From Symbiodinium natans (Eukaryota > Sar > Dinophyceae > Suessiales > Symbiodiniaceae): 64,000 nt of DNA. Shown here in pieces: positions 45,901 through 57,287 of the stretch. The stretch lies in the NCBI GenBank assembly GCA_905221605.1, contig CAJNDS010002068.1:871484-935483 (forward strand). The letters run 5' to 3'. Position 1 is the stretch's first letter, and each line of letters starts with the position of its first letter. A program made the translations under genes and the position numbers. The notes beneath the pieces are model-generated. The model was not told the DNA's origin, searched no databases, and saw nothing but the letters and a program-made list of their open reading frames with translations.

Positions 45901-48900
45901 TCTGACGCGCTCGTGCTATTTTTTGCTGGTAGTTATCGTAGTGGCTTTGGCTGGTGCGCGACAGCCTGTTGGAGGTTGTGAATGCAAGGGTATGATCATC
46001 TGATGCTTGCAACCGCAAGACACCATGGCTCTGATTGCAGGAGGCGTCTTAAGTTGTGTCGTTCACAGAAGGAGACAACACAAGCAAAAACAACTCCTAA
46101 ACTCGACCCCTCAACGCAACCCATTCAATGAAGGATGGTGCCTTGCCCCCAATGCCCGGAGCCACCCACCAGACCTTGCGACAAACACGGGTTTAGGGCT
46201 CGGCTGGCTGCGGGTTTCACGATCGAGGGATGCTCACATTTATTAATAGCTAGTGAAGAATGACCCTTAGGAACTCACTTGCGCATGAGCACGCGCTCAC
46301 GACTCCGCCCACGCCCATGTCCGCGCCCGCACAAATGCAAGCGCACGCACCCACACACGCACACCTGCACCAACACTTATACACCCACACCTACATGCAC
46401 ATGCACGCGAACACACGCCCACACACACGCGCACTCACCCTAAATCCTGGCCACCCCAGGAATGGTTCGGCTACACCAAAACAGAGCTGGAGTTGCTGGT
46501 GGCCAAGCAGGCTCTCGAAAACTTAACAGCCTTGAGCCCCACTCCCCAAAAGCTTGCTTTGCAGTAGGGTTTATAGGGCTTAGGGTTAAGGCTCACCTAA
46601 GAATCTTGCAAACGGTTGGTTCTATTGTAGCAACCTTAAGGGTTCAACCATTGTCTTTTCTGTTTGCAACCCCTTTGTTTCCTGTAGTTGGCCTTTTGAG
46701 AACCGTTTTCGATCCTGGACCTTGCGCCTTGCGCCAGGAGGCGGACGACATCCAGGAGCTTTCGGCCGAGGGCCGCTTCCTGCGGCTACAGGCGAGTCAA
46801 TTCGTGTTGTGTTGAGGGCTTGGGGTTTAGGAAATTTTGTTGCGGGCATTGGCCCCCGGTAAGCTGCCTGCAATGGGACCTCGGTTTGGGCACAGGGTCG
46901 AGACTTTAGCATCAGAGCCCCAAAGCCCAGCCGTAAAACTGTAAACCCTAAACCCTAAACCCTTAATTTGTGTCCAAAGTCCGAATCCGAGACCCTAAGC
47001 CCTAAACCCCTCAAAGCTCCCAAGCAGGATGCAGCAGATGCCGCCCGGGTGCTACAACCACGGTTGGAGAAGAGCATCATCGAGGAGGTAGAGGCTTGCG
47101 CGCCCGTATTTGGAGGGATTTGGGGCTTAGGGTTCAGGGGTCCTGAGGGCTTAGGGTTCAGGACCCCAAGCCCTGAACCCCAAACCCTCAACCCAAAGGT
47201 TGAGGGTTGAACATTTCCTAAACTTGCTTATAAGGCTAACAACCCAACTACGCCTATGTCAGGACATTTCCATGGCTTTGGCGGCCGAGCGCTCTTTTGT
47301 TATGGCAGTGAAAGAAGCGAAGGACATCCTGGCGGGCATTGTCCTCAGTTTCGGGTTTCGGCTTCAGAATGCAAGACAATGCAGGGCTGGAGGTTTTGGA
47401 TTGCAGGGTTTTCGGCTTTCCGGTTTTCGCGTAGAAACACCTCCAGGTGGAACCTCCGAAGCACCGCAAAACAAGCGCTAACCCCGAGCCAAGAGCCAGG
47501 CACTTGTATCGATCCTGAGCGCTATAGGCTCTAAACCTTCTCTAAACCCGAAACCCTGAATCCCCGAAAGGCCAACAAAAGCCTAAGGCATGCCCATGTC
47601 CCCGGAAGATGTGTCGCTTTCGACTCTTCGCTTGGGCCACGCCATCCAGGCACTTGGATTTGGGGGCCTAGGAAGGCTGGGATTTGGGGGTTTTAGGGGG
47701 TTTCCGGAGGGGGTTGGAGGGTTCAAGGGTTGAGGGGGCTTTGGGGTCTTGAGGAGGTGCTAGCCCTCGTAGATTTTTAGCAATGGACAGTGGCAGCAGC
47801 AGAGTCTTGTGATTTCATGAGTGTGAAAGTTCAAGCCCAGCTGTGTTTGGGCGCAATCGACTTTGCACATTTCCTGTGTTGGGTTGTTTGGACAGTGACT
47901 TCCCATGAAGTCCTTTAGCTGTACTGACAGGCTTGCGAGATGTCTGCGCAGGACGAGGCTAAGTGACTTGACTACGAAGGTTATGATGCTCGCAGCATCC
48001 AAGAACGGAGCTTGCGGGTTCAAACCCTTTCCGTAATTCGTCGACAAGCTGTGTCCGGCCAGCAGGCAAGGTCTCTAAATTACAGCGCCACTCTTGGGCT
48101 GCCTCAGATCTCCGATACCCCCGATCGCCAAGGAAAGGCATCCCGGAAGCGGAAGAGCTGCAGGTGCTGTTGGAGGAGGAGGGAGAGAGGTGCCCGCACG
48201 ATGCTGGTGGACAAAACCCAGAATGAAGGAATCGTAAGACTAGTTGACTAGTTTAGAATTTTGCCACAATGGGTCAAGGTAAGCACATCCGAAACCGGAA
48301 GCTCCCAAAAAGACATCGCTCCATGTAGGATTGTGTTCCTCCAAAGTGGATCCTGCTGGTAGGTGGGGGTGATCTGAAGGATCTTTACGTGCACACGGTG
48401 CCTAAAGACACCCTCCGAGCTCTTATTTGAGCCCTGAACGAAACTTCGACCCGACTGAAGCTGACAGAAGCCGGCTGCTAAACTCCAAACCCTATGGCGT
48501 TGAAGGCGACAGGAGGTCCTGCAGAACGCTGTGACTATCTCGGCCGAGCGCGGAAGGACGCAGACATTGCTTTGGATTCTAACAACAGATTCAGGTTCTG
48601 GTTTTGTTGGAGCTTTCTTTTTGTTGACTGGATCTTCTCCTGCGGCAGCAGCACTGCTACAACGGCGTTGGAGCACAGACGGGAAGCAGCTCGAGGATAC
48701 GGCCAGCGCAATCATGTGCGATTTTTTGATCCTTCGTGAGTAAGCCCCGGAGCCCTAAGACCTCCACCCTGAGCCCTTTACCGAACCCCTTTCCTGCGCG
48801 TTGCTCCCGTAAATCTTAGGACCTGACCCCTGAACCCTGGTAAGCAGGCCGACCAAGGTCAATGCTTCGGGTCTTCTGAGCAAAGTGGATTTCAGTGCGT

Positions 48901-51548
48901 TTGTCGTGTTGGGTTTGCCTGCGCAGCCGGGAGCCACTAGTTGAAGTTGCGTCACTTGTAGAACCTGCCGATATTTGCGCGTCACTGATGCCTGAACTGC
49001 TATGAGACACTCATGATCTGTACTACGGCTGGTTGGATACGTTTCTGAAATGCCATGTCAAGAACAGCCATCTGGCGACTATGCACAGCAGTCGGTCGGG
49101 CCTCGATGGCTGGCCCAAGGGAAGCCACGTTGAAGCAACCAGCTTCCCGAAATGTGGACAAACGCCTACTTGGATCTCTGAACCTGATGGACCTGATGGT
49201 CCTCTCAAAAGCTCGTCTGACATGCACGAACAGAGGTCACCCTCGAACCTTGAACGAGCAAGTGCGTCGGGCTCGGCGGGCTGCAAAACGAAAAGGCTCC
49301 AAACACTCTCGACACCCTCTCAGCCAGGAGCCTGCGCGACCTGCATGTGGCGATTACCGCCGCCAGGGAGGCAGGACATTCGACATGATGAGTTTCGCAA
49401 GGGTCGTGGTCGCAGGCACTGCTCAAGTCCGGGGTTGGAAGATTCCGAGCTTTGGAGTAAAGACCGAAGCGGGACAGCCCTCATCCCGGACCTTGAAACT
49501 ATGCATCAAGCTCGTCTGCTGGCACAGGCTAGCGTGACGCCCGAGTTCCTGGCAGAGCCCTATGCGCGACTCAGGAGGGCCAGGGTGGAGGGCTTCAGAA
49601 CTTCTTCAGAACTTCTAATGAGGGTTTTCAGGATGGTTTTGGGGGGTTGGGGTCCAAAAACCTCCTTTCATCAGAAGCCGATGCTGTGTTCCGACTCACA
49701 GGAAGAAGAAGCTCGACTTTGTGACCTCCGCTTTGAGGCCCCCCGAATGCGCAAAGAGGTTCGGACTTGTTGGGACTTCGTCTTTCGGAGAGAATGAGGG
49801 TCTAGCACTTTTGGGGTTTTCTCATGTTTGCTGTTTCAGTTCAGGGTCGCTTTTCGTAGGGGGTTTCATTCTTGAGTTTCATGTTTGAGGATGCAGGGTT
49901 GGGGAGATGTTGGCGCATCGGGCTCCAGACAGGAGGGTGTTTGATGGCTGTTAGGGCTCGGGTTTGAGATTAAAGAGGTTCATATTGAGAGTGCAAGGAG
50001 GAAGCCGGGGCTTTAAGGGTCAAGGTGTGAAGGAAAACAGGGTCTGAATGGGACGTACATAGAGTCATGTTGCTTGATAAGCTGCAGCTCGGGCTGTTGG
50101 TTCTCGTGCAGACAGCGCTTAGAGACCATGATGCATGCCGGGCCGCATGCGCAAAAGCCCGACAGCGAAGTCACTACCTGCACTATTCAAGTGCAAGCTT
50201 GAACCCCAATCCCCTACCCAGTACCGAGAGTTCTCTGACCAAGGAATGCATGCGCCACCGGCAAGTATTCCCTGGCTTTTGCGCTCTACCACCGAGGCTG
50301 GTGCCCAGAAGCCAGGCCTAATCCCGCACGGCGGAACCCCCGACTCCCCCAACTCCCCCCTCCGTCTAGTGTTCAGGTTGAGGGTTGAAGATGAGGCTTG
50401 GTCACCCTGAGACTTAACACCCCTAAACGAAGAAGACCCAAAGCGCAATGCCCCCCCCCTAAATACGAAGCCGCCAAGCCCCTCTCAACCCTCAAATGCC
50501 CTTAAAGAGCCCCCGAAACCGGCCCCCGAAACCAGAAGCGCCCCCTCTGGGTGGAGGCCTGGCATTGAAGGCTTTCGAGGAGCGCAACGGCGGCGAGTGG
50601 CGGAGTGGCGCCATCCAGGTCTCCGAGCTTGAAACAAAGGGGTCCTTCGTTAAGGGCTCTCTAGAGTGAAACCGGCCTTACTTTCGGGGTTAAGATTTCG
50701 GGTTTATGGTGTAAACTGCAGAGTTCAGAGCTCACAAGGTCAAGGTAGGCTCGGGTGTCGGCTCTGCATGGCCGAGCTTATAGAATCATTTTGGGCAGTT
50801 TGTTTGCCTCGAAGGCTTTGAGGTAGAAGGCGCCCCAAACCCTACACCCTAAACATCCCTAAACCGTAGCCTTTCATGAATCGCTTAGATGCTTAGACCC
50901 ATGGAGTCTCCAGAGGTGAGTGGGTGAGTTGCGGCTTAACGAGGTGGCAAGTGCAGAAGCCCGAAGGCGCCGATCCCTCCCGGCTTCTGGGGGGAGCTCC
51001 GCGGACGAATTTGCTCCCTCCACTTGGAGTGAAAACGCTGGCAGCCCCAGAAATCAACGTTTCAAGACCAATGCCCAGCTTTCAGCAAGAGAGGGCTTGA
51101 CAGCCATTTCACCCGAAGCCACAACTCGGCAGGCCCACTACCGGAACCCAGGCATATGGGCAAGACACTGTGCCATCCTCACAAGGGCATGTGCGAAAAG
51201 GCTAGGCCAAGCAGGCAACGTCACCTCTGGATCGGGCAATGCGAAGGCACGTGCTACAGAAGCAGGCACGCTTCTCCACGGATCCCTCTGCTGATGCTCG
51301 GTGCGTAACGTGACCCATGCGCATCGGGAACTCGCTCGTACGCCACAAGGGGCATGGGACCTCGGACCAAAGGAGTGAAGGCCAAAGCTCTGGCCAGCAC
51401 CCGCAGACGCGGGGGACAAGTCTCCAGTCGCACCCTAAATCTAAAGCCTCGACCCCAAAACCTGAATCCCACGCCCTAAGCCTCAAAGCTGAAAGCCAAT
51501 GTTTGTGAAGAAGCAAGGCGACCTTGACACGCCCAATACTCCTACCTA
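36960..51548 (+). CDS. Plus-strand block 3: large multi-exon helical protein, unrecognised (approximate span)
   Basis: About 30 short plus-strand exons, mostly 20-45 codons, read as amphipathic helices rich in Ala, Leu, Glu and Arg. Good examples are at 39190-39300 (ATTQESIEQATRLLTRLRMV), 42080-42195 (ALATANIERVLGAVERYAEE), 46460-46555 (YTKTELELLVAKQALENLTA), 47015-47110 (ARVLQPRLEKSIIEEVEACA) and 50070-50170 (LLDKLQLGLLVLVQTALRDH). No catalytic motif was recognised, so a coiled-coil or helical-repeat scaffold is possible. Introns carry degenerate heptamers. The last open frame ends near 51548 (KKQGDLDTPNTPT, stop), followed by 1.2 kb of AT-rich DNA. It could be more than one gene. Confidence 0.4.
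37069..37293 (-). CDS. Strand-ambiguous minus frame
   Basis: A minus frame at 37076-37282 reads MLQNGPLWYSDLKQDPCLDE and DDDIDLCLAGSLVISSPRAV and is protein-like. It overlaps a plus frame of 137 codons (36960-37373), whose first part (EVQGGFNPDAPEADAFALKP) also looks coding. Confidence 0.25.
   Translation of the reverse strand: MQGRCRNTCYRMAPCGTLISNRTHVWMNPHVSRTTTSICAWQVLLLFLRLVPCAVSYPVFSKPTTLKSWNLHSF
37752..37865. repeat. GCACGCAT-type microsatellite
   Basis: Alternating GCAC, GCAT and CACG units. Confidence 0.9.
37915..38078 (+). CDS. Exon, block 3
   Basis: Reads PPDHEPKRINCQALMAAIPI and GLRHRGGRKDKQVFLS. Confidence 0.4.
38520..38786 (+). CDS. Exon-like frame, block 3
   Basis: An 88-codon frame with HHSQVAQQGVDAAFLDAARN and WWRVGGVISSFLGQESRLKR. 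Other plus frames are also partly open, so exon limits are uncertain. Confidence 0.4.
   Translation: MPDYHDKRHLHHSQVAQQGVDAAFLDAARNSLANWQALPIRQTWWRVGGVISSFLGQESRLKRARQDLASGHTCWDFTNWELPSLLGG
38878..38985 (+). CDS. Exon, block 3
   Basis: Reads NANDLVPQLLDIPSQELAMR, then YLDEDYLKANRSS. Confidence 0.45.
39030..39165 (+). CDS. Exon, block 3
   Basis: Reads FRAARFRVLPPRREDSLELA, then RTAGIDEAREG. Confidence 0.45.
39190..39305 (+). CDS. Exon, block 3
   Basis: Reads LKATTQESIEQATRLLTRLR, then MVDEVNKMMDPTSALPG. Confidence 0.5.
39345..39605 (-). CDS. Antisense open frame opposite block 3
   Basis: The minus frame reads SHFRRCDFTRCHWQEPPFSG and YHIEGDTVRVTSLHRYDPSQ, part of a longer frame (39133-39651). 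Flanking plus exons are solid, so this is either a shadow or a short antisense gene. Confidence 0.2.
39613..39700 (+). CDS. Exon, block 3
   Basis: Reads TMEDAALPPLEAAIQTAHSH, then FFVEEE. Confidence 0.45.
40124..40200 (+). CDS. Exon, block 3
   Basis: Reads KLDEARLRFWTAEVQGAVQA, then QLGPRV. It is followed by a GA microsatellite at 40257-40278. Confidence 0.45.
40538..40616 (+). CDS. Exon, block 3
   Basis: Reads KVHEAAGLDVVVGKVQKLLE, then RSQAV and a stop that may be intronic. Confidence 0.4.
40900..40968 (+). CDS. Exon, block 3
   Basis: Reads QEALDLFKSKTGNNKVPSN. Confidence 0.35.
41320..41570 (+). CDS. Two exons, block 3, split by a C-run
   Basis: VPDVAIRTLERDMRG (41325-41372), then a run of 13 C, then HTDEPRISKKFSDREVLQAR and ERDGSPMNRKRCRPADLEAQ. 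Confidence 0.4.
42080..42195 (+). CDS. Exon, block 3
   Basis: Reads AQDLSNVALATANIERVLGA, then VERYAEELPEAHCAS. Confidence 0.5.
42715..42870 (+). CDS. Acidic low-complexity exon, block 3 (strand uncertain)
   Basis: The plus frame reads LLEFVVEEEEEEEQEEEEEE, then QPQQHGFGAIRLRARRPGAV and a stop. The minus strand reads a poly-Leu hydrophobic frame (42733-42978). A GAG/GGA triplet repeat underlies both, so neither is safe. Confidence 0.3.
43060..43180 (+). CDS. Exon, block 3
   Basis: Reads LCTYLDKQVPKGLKEDLVEE, then AKECSWAAES. Confidence 0.45.
43319..43362. repeat. GGGGCTT tandem repeat
   Basis: Six 7-bp units, a variant of the intron heptamer. Confidence 0.8.
44228..44335 (+). CDS. Exon, block 3
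   Basis: Reads RRLEDAISDIYSSGEDLKAP, then ILQREQVYRG. Confidence 0.45.
44583..44641. repeat. AAAGCCCC tandem repeat
   Basis: Seven 8-bp units, again a heptamer-like derivative, in an intron. Confidence 0.85.
45331..45412 (+). CDS. Exon, block 3
   Basis: Reads SGLQAALIRARLAGAPMPLI, then ERGCAS. Confidence 0.45.
46290..46440. repeat. ACAC/GCAC microsatellite
   Basis: CA-rich imperfect repeats (CACACGC, ACATGCAC). Confidence 0.85.
46455..46560 (+). CDS. Exon, block 3
   Basis: Reads PQEWFGYTKTELELLVAKQA, then LENLTALSPTPQ. Confidence 0.5.
46722..46800 (+). CDS. Exon, block 3
   Basis: Reads LRQEADDIQELSAEGRFLRL. Confidence 0.45.
47015..47115 (+). CDS. Exon, block 3
   Basis: Reads PKQDAADAARVLQPRLEKSI, then IEEVEACAPVFG. 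Confidence 0.5.
47258..47345 (+). CDS. Exon, block 3
   Basis: Reads DISMALAAERSFVMAVKEAK, then DILAGIV. Confidence 0.5.
47590..47662 (+). CDS. Exon, block 3
   Basis: Reads MPMSPEDVSLSTLRLGHAIQ. Confidence 0.45.
48090..48225 (+). CDS. Exon, block 3
   Basis: Reads GIPEAEELQVLLEEEGERCP, then HDAGGQN. Confidence 0.4.
48575..48743 (+). CDS. Exon, block 3
   Basis: Reads ILTTDSGSGFVGAFFLLTGS, then RWSTDGKQLEDTASAIMCDF. The first part is hydrophobic, possibly a membrane segment. Confidence 0.4.
49296..49376 (+). CDS. Exon, block 3
   Basis: Reads NTLDTLSARSLRDLHVAITA, then AREA. It lies inside longer open frames in other registers. Confidence 0.35.
49470..49610 (+). CDS. Exon, block 3
   Basis: Reads LIPDLETMHQARLLAQASVT, then EFLAEPYARLRRARVEGF. 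Confidence 0.45.
50067..50180 (+). CDS. Exon, block 3
   Basis: Reads LLDKLQLGLLVLVQTALRDH, then DACRAACAKARQR. Confidence 0.5.
50560..50668 (+). CDS. Exon, block 3
   Basis: Reads LALKAFEERNGGEWRSGAIQ, then VSELETKGSFVKG. Confidence 0.45.
50935..51294 (+). CDS. Long open frame near the end of block 3
   Basis: A 120-codon plus frame with LNEVASAEARRRRSLPASGG and YRNPGIWARHCAILTRACAK, ending in a stop at 51292-51294. A minus frame overlaps. It may contain two exons. Confidence 0.35.
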   Translation, partial: LNEVASAEARRRRSLPASGGSSADEFAPSTWSENAGSPRNQRFKTNAQLSAREGLTAISPEATTRQAHYRNPGIWARHCAILTRACAKRLGQAGNVTSGSGNAKARATEAGTLLHGSLC

Positions 51549-51549
51549 A

Positions 51550-52790
51550 CGTTATTGACGTTGTTGTTGGTATTAATTAATGCACATATTTCGGCCCCGA
51601 TGTTTATAATTTACTGATATATGAATATGAATATTATTGCGGCACTGCGTTTTGTGAATGCTCTCGAAGCAGAGACACGCCAATGTAAGACCCGCACCAA
51701 ACACCAAATACCAGCCAAAGCCAAAAAAGCCAAAAGCCAATACCAAACGTGGTTTTTGATGCTCCAGCTTGCTCCCAAGTAGTGACGAGGAGTTCTATTC
51801 ATCTGCCGCCAACGTGCGCAGTTCCTACGCTGTTCAGACAGGGGTGACAGTGCAGCTCTAGACTAGAGACCAAACAAACAGTAAGGACTGATATCTGCTA
51901 GCCCTCTTCCTTAAACTGCTCCGCTACCGGAGATAAGTGCATGTCCTTCTAGACACATAGTGCTTTTCCTTGGCAAAATATTGGCCATCTACTAATTCAA
52001 TGAGAGTATTGAAGATTATTGAAGCACCACATAGCGTTTCATATGAAGATGACGACTCATTATATACGAATTTTATCTATAGAGCGCTGGCTACACAGTT
52101 CAGTATGACTTAGCTATTAATTAAAAAACGTCTTGAATACAATCAGCATATGAGTTAAATAAGAACCACGTACTAAAATGTTTAGATTGCGTGTGGATGA
52201 AGTATTTGTGAGATGCCGGTTATATAGTCTGCTTTACAAGAGCACAATTTAGAAACAACTAGAAAAGCACAGTTCTAAATCAACGCAAAACTTGCCGAGT
52301 AAAAAAAGAGCAGCACTACGAACCCACAATCCAAGAAACTAAAAATCCAAACTTTCCGAGATAATTTATGAGGACGTTTGGACTGCTGGATTTGGGGCAA
52401 AAAGGGCCAAGAGACAAATCATTGTCCGACAACAATGTTGGCACACGTGAGAAAAATAGTTTGGCGACAACAGCTTGTCTTCAAAGATTAAGGAATCCGT
52501 TGTCTTTATTTACTACAAAACATGCTCAAATATTTTCGGCTCGAAGCCATATCGGTTTCCACTATAGACAGTCAAAATGGCAAAGCTGCAGCGAGCGAAT
52601 ATGGGTGTCAATAATAATATTAGCATGAAGCATTCAGTATTTAAGTTAATTTTAATATTTCTCAATCGTACATGTATGAGTATGAGTACTGGTACTAGAG
52701 AAAGTATCAATACAAATACCCAAAAACTTTCATACTAAATCATGAGAATCAGAACCTTTTCATAGTCATACTCTTAAAAATGTCACCGGC
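51550..52790. other. AT-rich, heptamer-free island between blocks 3 and 4
   Basis: About 1.2 kb with visibly higher AT content than its neighbours and no TTTAGGG-like units. ORFs are short (an 86-codon plus frame at 52368-52628) and unrecognised. It could be a 3' UTR plus spacer or an insertion. Confidence 0.5.
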
Positions 52791-53089
52791 CCAAAATCCC
52801 ATACCGGAAGCCTTCAGTGTCGAACCTTAGGCGGAGATCAAACGCCTCCGGGCGGACATATCAACCATCCATGGAGAGCAGCCTGGCAGATATCCCAGAA
52901 TCAGGGGCCTGGCTCCATTTTGAGATGGCTTAGATGCAGGCAAGGCTTTCCCAACAGCTGTAGTCACCATGGCCCTCTAACAAACCCGAAGCCTTTGTAT
53001 TGCTTGCAACAGTGCAGTCGCCCCGAAACCCCAAACCCTGGACCATGAACGCTAAACTGCTAAACCCTGAATCCGGACAGGAAAGTTTC

Positions 53090-56000
53090 CGAACCTGAGT
53101 TCAGGTTTGTCATCGAGACCTCCGGCGGTGCCTTCGGCACCAGCACGTGGCGAAAGAACCCTTGTGTCTCGCCTCAGACACGGGGGGAGGGGGGGTTGGA
53201 TTTGGGCTTTAGAGGGTTGAGTTCGGGCAGCGCTTTTTGTTCTGTACTTCCAAGAGGCCGAACAAGAATTGCATCCTTATCGAACCCATTCATCTGAAAC
53301 TGTAGGGTTTCCCACCAACCCAAGGCTACCTCATCCGCCATGCGAAGATGGAGTTCCCGGCACCCGGACTGGAGCGCCAAGCCAGCAAAAAAGCCGCCAG
53401 GGCCCAAGCTGTCTGGGGTTCAGGGGGTTGGTTTTAGGGTTTAGGCTTTAGGGTTTATGCCCTGGAGCCCGCATGGCTAGTTGAGGCTTCTGCAGGGCGC
53501 CCACGCCGTACTCACGGTACTCGTTTCCGGGGAACAGGTTTTGCACTTAGAGTTTAGGTGTTCAGGTTCTTGGGCTTTAGGGCCTTAAGGCTTTTCATAG
53601 CATGCTTTGTTTCCCAGCGCAGCTCATTGACCTAACGCCTACACCTTGACCCCATCTCAGAACCCCCAAGAATCGCGACCAGGACAAGAAAGCCGGTTCC
53701 AAGAGAGACTCGGCAAGCAGCTGCGGGTTGCTCTTCTTTGGTGGTTTGGGGTTTTGGGTTGGGGGTTTTAAGCTTAGCCTCGCGATGCCCTCAGCTGTTC
53801 TGCAGGTTCGGTGGGCGGCGTTCGAGTGCACCTTGGCCAGAAGAGGAGAGTCTACTTGGACTGTAGGGCTTAGGATGCTGGGTATTTGGGGGTTGTTTCA
53901 CATCCTTATGAGAGTCTACGAGCACCCCAAAATCAAAAATGAGACCGTAACCGTAATCTTCATGAAGCACCCTCCAATACACTTAAAATGCCCTGAGCCC
54001 TGACCAAAGAGCCTAAAGGCCTGTAGCCAAATCGGAACTCCAAACCCCCACTGAGACTGCATCCACGGTTCGGCGAAAGGATAAAGTCCTCATGTCTCCT
54101 GGCAGGTCAGTGGCCCTGGCCGAGGCGAGTGTCAGCCCTGCCACCATGGCTGTGCACGTCGTGCGGAACAACAAGGACGGCCGGTAGAGGAATTGGGCTT
54201 TGAATTCAAAAGATATGTTTTTTTTTTTCAGGGGTTCGGGTTGTCGGGTTGCAGGGTTTAGGGTTGCGGGGTTTTGGGGCAGGTGGTGGGGCCTTCTGAG
54301 ACGGGTTTTGTTCTATCTAGTCTACACTTCAGGGTTCAAGGTTCAGTGTTTCTTGGTTTTGTGGGTTTAGGTCCCAGGTTTGTTTTTTTCCCCCCCCCCC
54401 CCCCTGCGTTTAGGGTTTCCAGTCAAGCGCTGAACCCTAATCCCGAATTCGAAGCTGTGTACCGTTCCTAAACTCAACTCTCAGCCCCAAACCTTCTTCA
54501 GTGACAGGAGGTGCACGAGGCGGGTGCAGGGTATATGCTGATGCCTGGCTACGAGGTCCTCGCCTCCTCGCATGACCGCGGGGGGATTGAATCTAGCGGT
54601 TAAGAAAAGCTAAGAGTTTTGGGTTCAGGGTTTAGGGCTTAGAGCAGGGGTGTATTAGCAGCACAGGCTGTTCAGTTGTGAATTTCTTTCTGGGCAATCA
54701 TCATGAGCATGTGCGAAAACAGCCAGCGACGGATAGCCCTTCCGTCTTCGAGCTTGATTCTTCGATTTCTTTCTCATACACGAGTGGGTGAGACTGCTTC
54801 TGCGTGATGTTATTTCAACTTTCCTGGTCTTACCACTGCTAGACAAGGGTACTTCTGGAATCGTCCTCATGGAGCCCGCAAGGGGCGAAGCCTGGCGCAG
54901 AGGTTGAGCTCAGGAGTTTAGGGTCGAGGCGGAGGCTGAGGGCTGAGCGGTCTTGGGGAGGAAGACGATGACATTCCCAACTGCGAGTTCGACCTCCCGC
55001 CCTCCTCACAACCACTCTTCATCGTGCCCTCTGCTGCGTTTCTGGGCATCAACGATTACAGGGGCTCCTACGGGCATGATTCCAAGAGCACCCCAAGAGC
55101 GCCCGCTGTTTAGGGGATTGCAGTGAACTGTGGGGTCCTAACAACAAGGCTTATCTGGCTACTCCAACCTTGAAACAGGGATCCAACAGTAGTCATAGGT
55201 TCCGCATTTTTTGCGGCTTGGGGTACCCGAATAGTCCTCATTGCAGTACGGTAAAGGGTTCAGAGATCTTCTCCTAAGGAAGGGTGAGGTGGGCCCATTT
55301 ACCCTCATCGTCAACGCCACAGAGGCTGTGGACGTGATCAGGAGAGGCTTTGCGGGCCTGCCCGGACTCCAACTTTCAGTGTGACGGGGTAGGGCTTCAA
55401 GCTTATGAGCCGTTTTCTTGGGTTCTTAGGGTGACCTACAAAAACGTGAGATTTGGTTCTCAAGCTGCTGCTTGATCACAAGATGCTGCGCAAAGTCGAT
55501 AAGAGCTGCAACCACCAGGATCCCGCCGGCAAACTGCGAGCCCCAGCGCTTCCAGGAGAGTTTCGAGGTCAAGTGGCTCCAGGACCTTGACCCTGATTAG
55601 CAGGTTCGTAGGCCTAACGAGTAGCTGTCAGCGAGTGAATGACAGTTCTGTATGGGGTGGGTGCTTCAGAGTTAGGGTTTGTTTCTTAGGGTTGTGGGGT
55701 GCAGGATTTGGGGTTGTGGGCTAAGCCTGCTCATAGCGTTGCTGCGATTGATTCTTGCACCCGAAGCAAGCCTCAGCCCTCAATTCTAGCAGGAGCGGCC
55801 ACATCAAGTCTGCATGGGCGGCGGTCGGTTCCGCAACCGCGCGCCTATGGTCTCATGGCCACTCGTCTGGGTTGAATACAGCGTCCGTGGCAACACCCCA
55901 CGGAGTCGTTCATGGGGGTTCCCATAGCCTTGAGCCAAACTCTAAACCTCATCCTTTTTTATCCCTGGGTCCCTGAAGCTCGAGCCTGGAAACTCAGACT

Positions 56001-57239
56001 ACCGATCGAAGCCCCCACTGCCTGAAGGTATCGAAATCCACAGTTCCGGGTGAAGCTGAAGGGGCCGCCTGAGGACCCTTTGTGCCGGTTGCGGGTTTAG
56101 GGTTTGGGGTCTATTTGGGGTCAATGTGGGGCGTGCGTTCGCGTCCTGACATCCGGATCTCCGCAACTAAGCAGCACGAGGACTTGGAACCGAGCAATGA
56201 TTGGGATGTTTCCGGTGGGCTCATGATTGCACGGGGTCTCATTGTTGTTTATTGGTTGTTATTGGTTTTCTATCGGTTTTTATTGGTTTCTCATTGGTTT
56301 GTATCCATGTCTTTATTGGTTTTCCATTGGTTTTTTATGAGTTTCTATTGTTTTTTTATTGGTTTTCTATTGTTTGTTTGTTTTCTGTTGTTTTTTGTTG
56401 GCTTCTACCGGTTTTGATTGGTTTTTATTGTTTTTTTAAAATGGTTTTCTATGGGTTTTTGTTGGTTTCTATGGGGTTTTATTGGTTTCTTATTGGTTTG
56501 TATTGGTTTTCTATTGGTTGTTCATTGGTTCTATGGTTGTTTATTTGATTTTATTGGTTTTGCATTTTTTGGTTTTCTATTATTTCTAGCTGTTTGTTAT
56601 TGGTTTTTGTTGTTTTTTTATTGGTTTTCTATTGATTTTATTGGTTTTCCATTGGTTTTTATTGGTTTCTATTGGTTTTCATTGGTTTTGTATTGGTTTT
56701 CTATTGGTTTTCTATTGTTGTTTATTGGTTTTTATTGGTTTTCTATTGTTTTTCATTAGTGTTCTCATATCTAAAAAGCTCTTTGATGAAGAGAGCTACC
56801 GAACTGCCTAAAGGCCCCGACCATTTTCTGTTTTTGAAAAACACCGCAGGAGCCGGCCCCATCCGAGCAGCGCTCCGCACTGACACTGCCCGCATCCGAC
56901 CCGTTCCGCAGCAGGACGCCCCCGGCCAGGCTGCCAGGGCTGTGGGAATTTTAGGGATGCGGAAGTGCATAATACGGGGTGTGGGGGGGATACTGTAGCG
57001 GTTTGGGTTTTGCTTATTTTTGCAGGGTCTGCAGTCTGGGGGATGTACAGGAATTCAGGGAGAATTGTGTTTGGTGTTTAGTTGTACGTGTCAGAATGGC
57101 TGTGTGTAAATTTTTGAGGTACTGGTTTGGGTGGGCTCCCCTCCCCTGCTCCCCCCCCCCCTCCCCCCCCCTTCCCCACCCCCACTCCCCCCTTCCCCCC
57201 TCCCCCTCCCCCTCCCCCCCCTCCACCCCCCCACTCCCG

Positions 57240-57287
<48 letters not shown>

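Noticed and set aside
47930-48045. tRNA with GGGTTCAAACCC
   Set aside because: Only three T-stem pairs and no matching acceptor stem.
49033-49797. Single 254-codon protein
   Set aside because: Coding character moves between frames along it, so it is better read as several exons with introns.
56082-56759. Phe/Trp-rich membrane proteins
   Set aside because: They arise from the ATTGGTTTT repeat. Only the part before 56238 is kept as exon.
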